This document shows, piece after piece, positions 45,762-55,605 of a stretch of DNA of 64,000 nt (position 1 is the stretch's first letter; the number at the start of each line of letters is the position of its first letter). Position numbers and translations under genes: made by a program. The stretch is taken from assembly GCF_003971195.1 (NCBI RefSeq), contig NZ_CP034593.1, positions 372,001-436,000 of the forward strand, in the 5' to 3' direction. This DNA is from Flaviflexus ciconiae (GTDB lineage: Bacteria; Actinomycetota; Actinomycetes; Actinomycetales; Actinomycetaceae). Below the pieces are notes generated by a model. The model saw nothing but the letters and a program-made list of their open reading frames with translations. It ran no database searches and was not told the DNA's origin.

Positions 45762-48515
45762 TTACGCATCTCCGCCAGCCTCGCCGGACTGTCCGGCGTT
45801 GACGTTGAAGATGTCATAGCGGTCGATTGCCTCGGCCACGACCGAACGGTCGATGCGGCCCAGATCGGCGAGCGTTGAGAGGGTGCGAACCACCATCGTG
45901 TGAGCGTCGATCTTGAACTGGCGACGTGCCGCGGCGCGGGTGTCGGAGTAGCCGAAACCATCCGCACCGAGCGTCGAGTAGGTACCGGGAACCCAAGCGC
46001 GGATCGAATCCTGGACCTGGTGCTCGAAGTCCGACGTGGCGACGAAAACATCGGCGTCGTGCTGGAGCTTCTCGGTCACGTACGGAGTCTTGCGCTCCTC
46101 GTTCGGGTAGAGGTAGTTGTGCTCTTCCGCCGCAAGGGCATCCTTGCGGAGCTCGTACCAGGAGGTGACCGAGTAGACGTTTGCCTTAACGCCCCACTCG
46201 GACTCGAGGATCTCCTTGGCGTGGAGCGCCCACGGCACACCAACACCGGAGGAAAGCAGACCGACACGGTTGCCGTCACCCTCGGGTGCATCCGCGATCT
46301 TGTGGATACCTCGAATGATGCCGTCGACGTCAACGTTCTCCGGCTCAGCCGGCTGAACCATCGGCTCGTTGTAGACGGTCATGTAGTACATGACGTCCTG
46401 GTCGCGACCATCGCTACCGTCGCCGTACATGCGCTTGATGCCATCCTTGACGATGTGGGTGATCTCGTAGGAGTACGCCGGATCGTAAATGATCATCGCC
46501 GGGTTGGTTGACGCAAGGACGGGGGAGTGCCCATCCATGTGCTGCGTACCCTCACCGGTCAGCGTGGTGCGGCCAGCGGTGGCACCGATGATGAAGCCGC
46601 GTGCCAGCTGGTCGGCGGCGGCCCAGAACTGGTCGCCGGTGCGCTGGAAGCCGAACATCGAGTAGAAGATGTAGAACGGCATCATCATCTCGCCGTGAAC
46701 AGCGTGCGAAGTTCCGACCGTTGCAAGCGTGGCGGCGGAGCCGGCCTCGTTGATACCCATGTGGAGGATCTGGCCGGTCTGGGCTTCCTTGTAGGAAAGG
46801 AGCAAGTCGGCGTCCACCGAGGTGTAGTTCTGGCCGTGCGTGTTGTAGATCTTCGCGGTTGGGAAGATCGCATCGAGACCGAACGTACGGGCCTCGTCCG
46901 GAATGATCGGGACAACGCGCTTGCCAAACTCCTTGTCCTTCATGAGCTCCTTGAGGAGACGCACGAGGGCCATGGTGGTTGCGACCTTCTGCTGGCCGGA
47001 GCCCTTCTTGAGAACGTCGAAACGCTTCTCCTCGGGGAGCTTGATGCCGTTCCAGGTGGTGCGGCGCTCCGGCAGGTAGCCACCGAGGGCCTTCCGGCGG
47101 TCCTGCATGTACTGGTATGCCTCGTTGCTTGGCGAGGGACGGTAGTACGGGGCGCTGTACGGATCCTCGAGCTGCGAATCGTCAATGTCGAGGCTGAGCG
47201 TATCGCGCAGACCCTTGAGGTCCTGCTCGTTCAGTTTCTTCATCTGGTGGGTCGAGTTACGGCCAGCGAAGTTGGTACCGAGCAGGTAGCCCTTAATGGT
47301 GTGGGCGAGAATAACGGTGGGCTGGCCGGTGTGCTCGGTTGCCGACTTGTAGGCGGCGTAAACCTTGCGGTAGTCGTGGCCACCGCGCTTGAGCGACCAG
47401 ATCTTTTCATCCGACCAGTCCTTGACCATGGCCTTGGTGCGGGGATCGCGGCCGAAGAAGTTCTCGCGGACGAACGCACCGTCGTTGGCCTTGAAGCCCT
47501 GGTAGTCACCATCGAGGGTTGTGTTCATGATGTTGACGAGGGCGCGGTCGTGATCGGCCTCAAGCAGCGGATCCCATTCGCGGCCCCAAATGACCTTGAT
47601 GACGTTCCAGCCGGCACCGCGGAAGAACGCCTCGAGCTCCTGAATGATCTTGCCGTTACCGCGAACCGGGCCGTCGAGGCGCTGCAGGTTGCAGTTGATG
47701 ACGAAGTTCAGGTTGTCCAGGCCCTGCTGTGAGGCCAGCTGGAGCATGCCGCGCGACTCTGGCTCGTCCATCTCGCCGTCACCGAGGAATGCCCAAACCT
47801 GCTGCTCGTTCGTGTCCTTGATGCCACGGTCATGCATGTACTTGTTGAACCAGGCCTGGTGAATTGCCTGGGCCGGACCGAGACCCATAGAGACGGTGGG
47901 GAACTCCCAGAAGTCTTCCATGCGGCGCGGGTGCGGGTAGGAGGGGAGACCACGTCCGGCAGCGGGGCGGGAATGCTCCTGGCGGTAGCCATCCATGTCG
48001 GCCTCGGTGAGGCGGCCCTCAACGAAAGCGCGGGCGTAGTTACCGGGGGCCGCGTGGCCCTGGAAGAACACCTGGTCGCCGCCGCCCGGATGGGACTTGC
48101 CGCGGAAGAAGTGGTTGAAGCCAACTTCGTAGAGGGTTGAGACGGAAGCGTAGGACGAAATGTGTCCGCCTACCTGGACGCCGGGGCGCTGTGCGCGGGT
48201 GACCTGAACGGCAGCATTCCAACGGACCCAGCGGCGGATCTCGCGCTCGAGCCTCTCATCGCCGGGGAAGTACGGTTCGTCCTGCACGGCGATCGTGTTG
48301 ACGTACGGGGTGTTCAGGTTGGTTGGGACCTGGATGTTGCGCTCGCGTGCGCGACGCAGCATCGACAGGAGGATGTAACGCGCCCGCGGGCCACCGCGGT
48401 GGTTGATCAGATCGTCAATTGAGTCGATCCACTCCTGTGTCTCCTCGGAGTCAATGTCCGGTACCTGGCTCAGTAGCCCGTTAATCAGCGGTGACGTATT
48501 GTCTTGTGAACTCAC
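45762..48515 (-). CDS. aceE: Pyruvate dehydrogenase E1 component, homodimeric type
   Basis: Enzyme of 917 residues that decarboxylates pyruvate and acetylates the E2 lipoyl group. The thiamine diphosphate motif is [12 protein letters not shown], ending in NLNFVINCN. The active-site region is seen in [18 protein letters not shown] and [14 protein letters not shown] 48515 is chosen because GGAGAT lies 4 bases upstream. A longer frame to 48587 lacks family similarity. It is divergent from the DUF3052 gene, a usual actinobacterial neighbour. No E2 or E3 gene is in the window. Confidence 0.95.
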   Translation of the reverse strand: MSSQDNTSPLINGLLSQVPDIDSEETQEWIDSIDDLINHRGGPRARYILLSMLRRARERNIQVPTNLNTPYVNTIAVQDEPYFPGDERLEREIRRWVRWNAAVQVTRAQRPGVQVGGHISSYASVSTLYEVGFNHFFRGKSHPGGGDQVFFQGHAAPGNYARAFVEGRLTEADMDGYRQEHSRPAAGRGLPSYPHPRRMEDFWEFPTVSMGLGPAQAIHQAWFNKYMHDRGIKDTNEQQVWAFLGDGEMDEPESRGMLQLASQQGLDNLNFVINCNLQRLDGPVRGNGKIIQELEAFFRGAGWNVIKVIWGREWDPLLEADHDRALVNIMNTTLDGDYQGFKANDGAFVRENFFGRDPRTKAMVKDWSDEKIWSLKRGGHDYRKVYAAYKSATEHTGQPTVILAHTIKGYLLGTNFAGRNSTHQMKKLNEQDLKGLRDTLSLDIDDSQLEDPYSAPYYRPSPSNEAYQYMQDRRKALGGYLPERRTTWNGIKLPEEKRFDVLKKGSGQQKVATTMALVRLLKELMKDKEFGKRVVPIIPDEARTFGLDAIFPTAKIYNTHGQNYTSVDADLLLSYKEAQTGQILHMGINEAGSAATLATVGTSHAVHGEMMMPFYIFYSMFGFQRTGDQFWAAADQLARGFIIGATAGRTTLTGEGTQHMDGHSPVLASTNPAMIIYDPAYSYEITHIVKDGIKRMYGDGSDGRDQDVMYYMTVYNEPMVQPAEPENVDVDGIIRGIHKIADAPEGDGNRVGLLSSGVGVPWALHAKEILESEWGVKANVYSVTSWYELRKDALAAEEHNYLYPNEERKTPYVTEKLQHDADVFVATSDFEHQVQDSIRAWVPGTYSTLGADGFGYSDTRAAARRQFKIDAHTMVVRTLSTLADLGRIDRSVVAEAIDRYDIFNVNAGQSGEAGGDA

Positions 48516-48742
48516 AGCATCTCCTTGCAGTGCACTAGAGGGCGCGGGGCGGGCCGACGCTGGCCGACAAGCCCGGGTTACAGTCAAATCTACCGCTTTC
48601 CGGGCCGAACGTCCCGCCTCTGGCTGTTCTCTGGCTGTGAAAGTTCCCTCACGCGGTGGGCTTTGTCACCGATTTCTCTCAGTTCGGCCTCAATTGGTGG
48701 GTTGACGTGGAAATTTGCTGGAAGATTTGGTCAACTAGTGGT

Positions 48743-49204
48743 GTGGAAAATCAAGCGACCGCTTCCTCGCGGTCTACACAGGAAAGGACCGGTTCTTCGA
48801 ACGGATCAGTCGAGCTCGGACTGTTGAACGGGCAGGTGATCCAAGAATTTGGCTGGGATGACGACGTTGACGACGCATTCCGCGCCAGAATCGAAGACGC
48901 AACGGGCGAGGAGCTCGTTGATGAATACTACGGGGACGTCTGCGACGGTGCCCTGATCTGGTGGCGTGACGACGACGGCGATGAAGATGATCTTGCCGAC
49001 CTGCTTGTCGACGCCAAAGGCAATCTCGACGACGGGTCCGGAGTCATCTGGGTCATGATTCCCGCACTGGGAACCGATGGATATGTCGAACACATCGTTG
49101 TTGAAGAAGCCGCACAAACGGCTGGCCTCGCCGCAACAACGGCGGCCGCACTCTCCCCAGAATGGACAGGAGTCCGGCTCACGGCGCGAGGACCGCGCCG
49201 CTAG
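48743..49204 (+). CDS. DUF3052 family protein
   Basis: 153 residues. The core is GQVIQEFGWDDDVDDAFRARIE, then EELVDEYYGDVCDGALIWWRDDDGDEDDLADLL and IWVMIPALGTDGYVE. The family is very acidic and common in actinobacteria beside aceE. The start is uncertain; GTG 48743 begins just before the family-like region but lacks a clear ribosome site. The function is not known. Confidence 0.82.
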   Translation: MENQATASSRSTQERTGSSNGSVELGLLNGQVIQEFGWDDDVDDAFRARIEDATGEELVDEYYGDVCDGALIWWRDDDGDEDDLADLLVDAKGNLDDGSGVIWVMIPALGTDGYVEHIVVEEAAQTAGLAATTAAALSPEWTGVRLTARGPRR

Positions 49205-49256
49205 CATCACCAGCGAGCGAGACAACAGCGTCAAAAAATAAGTAAGCAGTAACCGC

Positions 49257-49288
49257 GAGTGGGTTGCCGGGAAACCGGCCACCCACTC
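49257..49288 (+). terminator. Terminator hairpin after the DUF3052 gene
   Basis: GAGTGGGT-TGCCGG-GAAA-CCGGCC-ACCCACTC forms a 14-bp stem with one mismatch and a GAAA tetraloop, then CTT. Confidence 0.75.
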
Positions 49289-49510
49289 TTACACGTCCGG
49301 CAGGCACTGCTCTCGCCTCTTGGATGAGCGGCTGCCCTGTTCAAACTTGCCGGGAGCTCCGTAATCAGGGGACCTGAAGCAGCGCAGTTACTAGCCTGGT
49401 GTGCTGACCCAGCCGCGGCGAAACTACCAGTACCTCATCAAATTTACCCCTCCGGGCCGTAAGTTCTCGAGCCTCCGAGCCATGCTGATTTACCGTATTC
49501 CGCAGGAAAG

Positions 49511-49547
49511 GATGGGAGGGCAACCATCGTGCGATCGCCCTCCCATC
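49511..49547 (-). terminator. Terminator hairpin after the nitrilase gene
   Basis: GATGGGAGGGC (49511-49521) pairs with GCCCTCCCATC (49537-49547), 82 bases beyond the nitrilase stop. Confidence 0.55.
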
Positions 49548-49629
49548 GTCGCTTAGCCGCGTGGCTCAGTTACCTGAACCGGCGTTTCGGTGCGGCTTGT
49601 TGGGTAACTGTTTGAAGGTTGTTCCGTGC

Positions 49630-50568
49630 CTACTCGAATACGACGCTGCTTTGCGGTGCCGTGTTCACGTGGAGTTGGAAGACATCGGGCCGAGCATAGT
49701 GCCCGACAGCGTCAAGGTCGAGATGGCTCCGGTCCTTTTCCGACAGGTCAATGTCGGCATAACGGATTGTCTCTTCTCCGTACACCGGACCGGCGAGGAC
49801 CTCCCCGAGCGGACTGTAGATAACGGAGCCGCCACGGATGACGAGGCCGTTTGCCGTGATTCCGTTCGGGAACTCGGTGTCTTCCGGATAGTCTTCGACT
49901 CGTACCAGCTGGCAGGAGGAGAGAACGAAGGTCCGGCCCTCAAGCGCAATGTGCTGCATCGTGGACTGCCAAGCATCACGATTGTCAACCGTTGGAGCGC
50001 AGTGGATCTCGACCCCCTGGGAGTACATGGCTTGGCGGAAGAGCGGCATGTAGTTTTCCCAGCAGATGGCGGTGCCGAGGCGTCCCGTGGGGGACTCGAC
50101 GACATCAAGCGTGGAACCGTCGCCGAATCCCCAGATCAGTCGCTCGCTTGCCGTCGGCATGAGCTTCCGGTGCTTACCGACAAGGCCGTCGTTGGGGTCA
50201 ACCATGATTGTCGTGCAGTAGAGCGTGTTACCGAGGCGCTCGATCAGGCCCGTGACGATGAATACGCCGGTCTCTTGGGAGACCTCGATAACAGGGTCAA
50301 GGTCGCTACCATCCAGGGAGATAGCTCCCGCCATGTACTCCCGTTCGTGTCCGCGCCAGTGAGCGGAGCTTTCTATCACCCCACGTGGCCGCCACGGTCG
50401 TGAGCGTTGCCGTCGACACGCCACATTGCACGTTTGATTTCTCAGTCCTTCACTTGCTTGTTCCGAAAGCGTGCTGAATCCTGGGCTTCGCAAAATAATT
50501 CTTAACAAGTGGGCGTCCTTCTTGTCATGAAATATTGCTAATTGCGGTTCCGAATTTTTTGTGCCCAT
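49630..50568 (-). pseudogene. Nitrilase-family amidohydrolase lacking its normal N-terminus
   Basis: From residue 78 on, the protein is a clear aliphatic-nitrilase homologue: [37 protein letters not shown] with the catalytic Lys, and the nucleophile C169 in [11 protein letters not shown] complete enzyme has about 90 further N-terminal residues with the catalytic Glu in a FPEAF-like motif. Here the first 77 residues are Arg/Ser-rich and unrelated ([17 protein letters not shown]), and no FPEA-like motif is seen in any frame upstream. It is most likely a 5'-truncated, inactive copy. Confidence 0.75.
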
Positions 50569-50815
50569 TTCTCGCCGTGCGAAAGATTTGATGAGAAAAC
50601 ATCCGTTTTACCTTGAGTTCTTCTGGCTGAGGGCTAATCTGGTGAGTGGTTTACCTGCTGAATCGATGAATTGCTCATCGTCAACAAGTTGGAGCGCGCG
50701 GTTGCGACGACGCCGTGTGCCCAAGAGCTTGGAGACAAGAGCCGTGTATCGACTTGGCAGGCGAAGTTTCTGTGAGTATTAATAAATCGCGCAGGCGCAC
50801 TGAAAGGTAGCTGTT

Positions 50816-52261
50816 TTGAGCACATATCGCATTGAAGAGGATCTCCTTGGAACGAAGGAAATCCCGGCAGAGGCCTACTACGGAGTGCATACGCTCCGTG
50901 CGGTCGAAAACTTCCCCATGTCGGGCAGGCTGGTCCGGGACGTGCCGGAGTTCGTCCGTGCCATTGTCCAGGTGAAGAAGGCCTCAGCTCTTGCCAACAA
51001 GGAGCTCGGCTCCCTGCCTGCCGATATCGCGGATGCGATTGTTGCTGGCTGCGATGAGGTCTTGGAAAAGGACCGCTGTATGGACCAGTTCCCGATCGAC
51101 CTGTTCCAGGGTGGCGCTGGCACCTCGGTCAACATGAACTCCAACGAGGTCGTTGCGAACCTGGCACTTGAACTGCTCGGTTACGAGAAGGGCCGCTACG
51201 ACGTCATCAATCCGAACGATCACGTCAACAAGTCGCAGTCGACCAACGACGCTTACCCGACGGCCCTGCGCCTCGCCATCTACACCATCTCTGCCCAGCT
51301 CGTCACGAAGCTCAAGACTCTCGTGGAGTCCCTCCGTGTCAAGAGCGAGGAGTTCTCGGGATTGCTGAAGATGGGCAGAACCCAGCTTCAGGACGCGGTT
51401 CCCATGACGCTCGGAGCAGAGTTCGGTGGATGGGCAACCACGCTCGAAGAGGAAGTTGTCATCCTCTCCCGCGCCACACACTACCTCCTCCACGTGAACC
51501 TGGGTGCGACCGCAATCGGCACCCGCCTCAACACCCCCGAAGGCTACGCGGAAGTCGCCGCGCGTAAGCTCGGCAGTGTCGCTAGCCTGGATATCTCGTC
51601 CTCGCCGGACCTTGTCGAAGCTACATCCGACACCGGTGACTACGTGCTTGCACACGCAGCACTTAAGCGCGTTGCATCCAAGCTCTCGAAGATCTGTAAC
51701 GATCTTCGTCTCCTGTCGTCCGGCCCGCGCGCCGGCCTCAATGAGATCAACCTGCCGGAGAGGCAGGCGGGATCGTCGATCATGCCTGCGAAGGTCAACC
51801 CCGTTATCCCCGAAGTTGTTAACCAGGTCTGCTTCAAGGTCATCGGCAACGATGTCACCGTCACCATGGCAGCGGAAGCAGGGCAGCTCCAGCTCAACGT
51901 CATGGAGCCGGCACTTGCCGAAGCAACCTTCGAGTCCCTCAATCTCCTCATGAACGCCTGCGACACCCTCCGCACCAAGTGCATCGACGGCATCACCGCC
52001 AACGAAGAGCGGGCACGCGCCTACGTTGAGAACTCGATCGGTATTGTCACCTACCTGAACCCGATCATCGGTCACCACAACGGTGATCTCGTCGGTAAGG
52101 AATGCGCGCGCACCGGCAAGTCCGTTAAGCAGGTCGTTGTTGAAATGGGACTGCTGACCCCAGCAGAAGTCGACAGCTACCTGACCAATGAAGCCTTCAT
52201 GACCCCCAGGTACACCGGCAAGATCTGGGCTGAGGGCGAGGCTGGCCTGCCCCAGAAGTAG
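50816..52261 (+). CDS. aspA: Aspartate ammonia-lyase
   Basis: Enzyme of 481 residues that splits aspartate to fumarate and ammonia. The fumarase/aspartase signature [11 protein letters not shown] lies at about 318-328. Earlier motifs are [17 protein letters not shown] and [15 protein letters not shown] 50816 is the start; GAAAGG lies about 9 bases upstream, and the protein begins with the family-typical [20 protein letters not shown]. The length equals the family norm. It could feed fumarate to anaerobic respiration. Confidence 0.94.
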   Translation: MSTYRIEEDLLGTKEIPAEAYYGVHTLRAVENFPMSGRLVRDVPEFVRAIVQVKKASALANKELGSLPADIADAIVAGCDEVLEKDRCMDQFPIDLFQGGAGTSVNMNSNEVVANLALELLGYEKGRYDVINPNDHVNKSQSTNDAYPTALRLAIYTISAQLVTKLKTLVESLRVKSEEFSGLLKMGRTQLQDAVPMTLGAEFGGWATTLEEEVVILSRATHYLLHVNLGATAIGTRLNTPEGYAEVAARKLGSVASLDISSSPDLVEATSDTGDYVLAHAALKRVASKLSKICNDLRLLSSGPRAGLNEINLPERQAGSSIMPAKVNPVIPEVVNQVCFKVIGNDVTVTMAAEAGQLQLNVMEPALAEATFESLNLLMNACDTLRTKCIDGITANEERARAYVENSIGIVTYLNPIIGHHNGDLVGKECARTGKSVKQVVVEMGLLTPAEVDSYLTNEAFMTPRYTGKIWAEGEAGLPQK

Positions 52262-52308
52262 CCGGTGGCTTTCCCCGAAAATAGGGACTGCTAAGCAAAC
52301 GCTTTAAC

Positions 52309-52339
52309 AGGAGGCGGGGGTTCAACACCTCCGCCTCCT
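52309..52339 (+). terminator. Terminator hairpin after aspA
   Basis: AGGAGGCGG (52309-52317) pairs with CCGCCTCCT (52331-52339); further pairing of GGG with ACC is partial. Confidence 0.65.
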
Positions 52340-52370
52340 CGATTGCCCAAACATCATCTACTGTCAGGGT

Positions 52371-52778
52371 ATGACGCATCGCCGATATCGACTCGACTAC
52401 GACTGGCTCTGGACGGACCCGCCCCATAACGACGGGACCCCCGCGACCGTGCGGCTCGTCGTGGCTGACGGGAAACGGATTAAAGCGGCAGCCGCTGTCG
52501 AAGCATGATTAGCCTCGCTCCCAAAGCTCGGCGAAAACACCTATGGAAGGGGTGGCTGGACCGTTCGGCTGGTCCGCACACCTTCCGAAGAAGAAAAGAG
52601 CGACGGTGTAACAGAGAAGCGCCCTGGGGATAACTGCGCGGATCGTGTTTGTCTCGACCTGTCCTCCGGAGGCGAGGATGTTCTTGATGGCATCGAAGCC
52701 GCAACAGCGGAAGCCTACGAACAGGTTATTCGGAATACGGATCTCTTGGTCTCGTGGGAGCAACTGCCAACCAGATAG
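52371..52778 (+). pseudogene. Unknown 135-codon gene interrupted by in-frame TGA
   Basis: One frame runs from ATG 52371 to TAG 52776-52778, with a single TGA at 52506-52508 (codon 46). Both sides look coding: before it YRLDYDWLWTDPPHN and ATVRLVVADGKRIKAA; after it LASLPKLGENTYGRGGWTVR and GIEAATAEAYEQVIRNTD. A CGA-to-TGA change would explain the stop. No family is recognised. Confidence 0.45.
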
Positions 52779-53212
52779 TGCACCGAACCCACGTTGCCAC
52801 ATACGGTGATGAGACCCATGACCGGTGGATTCCTCTGTTTTCGCGTGATGTGGGGGCTTACTGCGGGGGCTTATCGACACCCTGAGGTACGCGACCGGCG
52901 CGCGAACAAAGATACGGCCACCAGTTCAACGATGAACGCGCCGAGCACCCAGGGTCTGGTCTAGCCCGCGTAGCGTGATCTCGACTGAAGCCAAACTGGA
53001 GGACGCCACGACCGGCGGGCTCGGATCGCAGCCTGTTTGGTGCGAGCCCGCTCATGTTGGTAAGAGCCTGCACATGGTTGGCACTCGTGAGCGGGAACGG
53101 ATCGTTCTCTGTTAAATGATGTGCATAGCGTGGACCGGCAACTTCACGGCCTGACGAACAGCTATTGCGAGATACCGGGCAGCGACCAGCTCATCGGCAC
53201 TGGTTACCGAAA
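52779..53212. other. Gene-free stretch downstream of arfB
   Basis: No frame with coding character or ribosome site is seen on either strand, and no repeat or hairpin stands out. Confidence 0.4.
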
Positions 53213-53653
53213 TCAATGCGATTCTGGCGGCCTGCGGTTCTGCTTAATCTCGGAGCGGCGGCGCTTAGCCTCGAGCCGGCGGCGCTTAGCGGCCCTGCTT
53301 GGCCTGGTTGGCCGGCGAGGGATCGGCGGGATGATCGCATCTCTTAGCAGAGCCGCAAGGCGTTCGCGGGCGGCAACCCGATTGCGGTGCTGTGAGCGCT
53401 GTTCGGAGGCACTGATCGTCAGGATCGTGCCGTTCAGACGCTCCTCGAGGTGCCTTATTGCACGCCGCTTCTGAACTTCGTTGAGCGCCGATGTCTGCCC
53501 GACATCGAAGCTCAACTGGACGCGTGAATCGGTCGTGTTGACGCTTTGTCCGCCAGGGCCTGAAGAGCGGGAAAACTGCTCGACAAGTTCCGCCGCTGGA
53601 ATGGTCAAACCATTGGGTGCGCCGGGGCCGGGAAGGATGTGCAGATCGTCCAT
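53213..53653 (-). CDS. arfB: Alternative ribosome-rescue factor ArfB (YaeJ-like peptidyl-tRNA hydrolase)
   Basis: 146 residues with the release-factor GGQ loop (SSGPGGQSVNTTDSRV, GGQ at 34-36) and no codon-reading domain. The basic C-terminal tail (RRPTRPSRAAKRRRLEAKRRRSE) would enter the empty mRNA channel. These two features define ArfB, which frees stalled ribosomes. Confidence 0.92.
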   Translation of the reverse strand: MDDLHILPGPGAPNGLTIPAAELVEQFSRSSGPGGQSVNTTDSRVQLSFDVGQTSALNEVQKRRAIRHLEERLNGTILTISASEQRSQHRNRVAARERLAALLRDAIIPPIPRRPTRPSRAAKRRRLEAKRRRSEIKQNRRPPESH

Positions 53654-53743
53654 GGTAATAAGTCTCGATAAAGATCCGATTGGCGGGCCACGCGGCCTAC
53701 GACCATCTGCACTCGACTCTACACCGGCAAAGAGCCGATACTC

Positions 53744-54364
53744 CTAGATCAACCCGGTACTTTGGGCGAGGTGAATTGCTTTTGAGCGACCGTCGACATC
53801 GAGCTTGGTGAAGATGTGAGTGATGTGGCTCTTGACCGTAGCTTCTGCAATGAAGAGGGCTTTGGAAATCTCCCTATTGGTAGCTCCGGTAGCGAGTAAT
53901 GAGAGAACTTCGATCTCGCGACCCGTGAGTTTCGGCAACGGGTTTCGAACTCCGCGGAGTACTCGGGAGGCAACATCGGGAGTGAGAGCGAGCTCGCCAT
54001 CACGTGCGCGGCCAATAGCGTCGATAATCGTCTCCGGGTCTGCGTCTTTGAGCAGGTAGCCAGCGGCGCCGGCCTCGATTGCTCCAAGAATTTCAGCATC
54101 TCGATCGAAAGTCGTGAGGATAATGACGGCTGGAGGGGGATTGAGCTTCCGTAGCTCAGTGGTTGTCTCAATGCCGTCAATGCCGTCTCCGAGGCGGAGA
54201 TCGCAGAGGACCACGCTGGGCGCGAGGTGGCGGGCGAGCTGTAATGCTTCTTCGCCGGTGGCGGACTCGCCGACGATGGTGATATCGGGGTCTTGGTCGA
54301 GGACGGCACGCAGGCCGCTACGTACCACCGGATGGTCATCCACGAGAAGGACCGTGGTTGTCAT
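53744..54364 (-). CDS. NarL-family response regulator
   Basis: 206 residues. The receiver domain has DD at 9-10 and phospho-acceptor D55 (VVLCDLRLGDG). The LuxR-type helix-turn-helix is LTGREIEVLSLLATGATNREI, then EATVKSHITHIFTKL. It overlaps the kinase gene by ATGA. It is the last gene of an MMPL-kinase-regulator operon. Confidence 0.93.
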   Translation of the reverse strand: MTTTVLLVDDHPVVRSGLRAVLDQDPDITIVGESATGEEALQLARHLAPSVVLCDLRLGDGIDGIETTTELRKLNPPPAVIILTTFDRDAEILGAIEAGAAGYLLKDADPETIIDAIGRARDGELALTPDVASRVLRGVRNPLPKLTGREIEVLSLLATGATNREISKALFIAEATVKSHITHIFTKLDVDGRSKAIHLAQSTGLI

Positions 54365-55605
54365 GACTGCTCCTCAAAGGCGTGTGGGATGTGGATGGAG
54401 ATGGCTGTGCCCTCGCCCGGGGCGGACTCGATGTCTATTCCGCCGCCGAGTTCGCGCAGGCGTGACCTCATGAACCGGATGCCAAAGCTCGCGGATGCCA
54501 CGTTTGTTTCCTGTTCCCAGGCGGCAGCATCAAAACCCCGACCGTCATCCATGATGTCAAGGCGTATCGAGTCTCCAGCATCGCTCAGACTGACGGTCAC
54601 ATGTTGAGCGCCGGAGTGGAGGCGCACATTGGCCAGAGCAGATTGTGCAGAGCGTAGCAGTGCGACGTCGGCATCGGATGATAGTGCAGGTAACGAGGGG
54701 TCGATGTGAAGAGCGGTGTCGATACCGGTTTCTTCCGCCAACTTCACGAGTAGCTGGTCCAGTGCCGTGCTCAGTGCACTGTGCTCGAGCTCGGCAGGTG
54801 CGAGCGCCGCAACGATCCTGCGGACGTCGGCAAGGCTCTCCCTCGCAAGTGCTCCGATCTGTTCGAAGGCCCGGGCGGACTCGGGGTCGGAGGTTGGGGT
54901 AGCCGCAGCGTGGGCAAGCAGCCGGATCGAAGAGAGTCCCTGCGCGACGGTGTCATGGATCTCCCGCGATAGCCGAGTGCGCTCAGATATTGCGCCTGAG
55001 TGCCGGTGGGCAAGGGCGAGCTCGTCCTGAAGCTCCGCCATCTCCTGCTGTGCCTGCGTGAGTGAGTGGACGAATCTTTCTCGCTCCTGGCCATCTTTTA
55101 AGAGCTGCAGGTATCCGCGTGAGATCCCGAAGGCAAAGATGCCGCCAATGAGAGGGCCAAAGACATTCGCGTATGTCGTTGAGCCGTGGTGAAGGATAGG
55201 AGCCGCTGTCGCCACGACAAAGACGATGAGCGAATAGACGATCCCCCATGTCACCGGCAGGAGATGGCCAGCAAGGAGCCAGAGGAGGAAGGCGAGCCAG
55301 ATGAAAGCTGATGAGACCGCCACCGTCGCAATCCAGATTGCGGTGAAGCCGAGAAGCCATAAGACGATCACGGTGGTGGAGTTTGTGCGACTGGGGATCA
55401 GCGTGCCGACGGTGTGAGCGCCGATGATCGCCAATCCCGAGATGGTAGCGACGGTCGGCGCCACCCCCTCGCCGGTGGCACGGATGATGCCGACGAGGGT
55501 GAGGGCGACCGCGATGACGTACTGGCCCACCTCCATCGCACGCACGGTGCTACGGGATGCTGGCGATTTACTAGACTGCCTCAGGGGCGTGCTCACGAGA
55601 CTCAT
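54361..55605 (-). CDS. Sensor histidine kinase (HisKA_3 type)
   Basis: 414 residues from ATG 55605, which has AAGGATC upstream. About six hydrophobic segments fill residues 25-165. A coiled-coil linker follows, then H217 in REIHDTVAQGLSS, the HisKA_3 phospho-acceptor, and an HATPase domain (SALANVRLHSGA, MDDGRGFD, FGIRFMRSRLRELGG). The 5' end overlaps the MMPL 3' end by 35 bases, so expression is coupled. Confidence 0.9.
   Translation of the reverse strand: MSLVSTPLRQSSKSPASRSTVRAMEVGQYVIAVALTLVGIIRATGEGVAPTVATISGLAIIGAHTVGTLIPSRTNSTTVIVLWLLGFTAIWIATVAVSSAFIWLAFLLWLLAGHLLPVTWGIVYSLIVFVVATAAPILHHGSTTYANVFGPLIGGIFAFGISRGYLQLLKDGQERERFVHSLTQAQQEMAELQDELALAHRHSGAISERTRLSREIHDTVAQGLSSIRLLAHAAATPTSDPESARAFEQIGALARESLADVRRIVAALAPAELEHSALSTALDQLLVKLAEETGIDTALHIDPSLPALSSDADVALLRSAQSALANVRLHSGAQHVTVSLSDAGDSIRLDIMDDGRGFDAAAWEQETNVASASFGIRFMRSRLRELGGGIDIESAPGEGTAISIHIPHAFEEQS

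Larger units (their letters stand above)
49205..49629. other. Gene-free stretch between DUF3052 and the nitrilase fragment
   Basis: Two hairpins are listed separately (49257-49288 and 49511-49547). Between them, 49289-49510 shows no frame with coding character and no repeat I can support. Confidence 0.4.

Noticed and set aside
49561-50403. 280-residue plus-strand frame across the nitrilase
   Set aside because: Shadow of the nitrilase coding strand, which has clear catalytic motifs.
52506-52508. TGA read as selenocysteine
   Set aside because: No SECIS-like hairpin follows, the residue is not in a redox motif, and a simple CGA-to-TGA change explains it.
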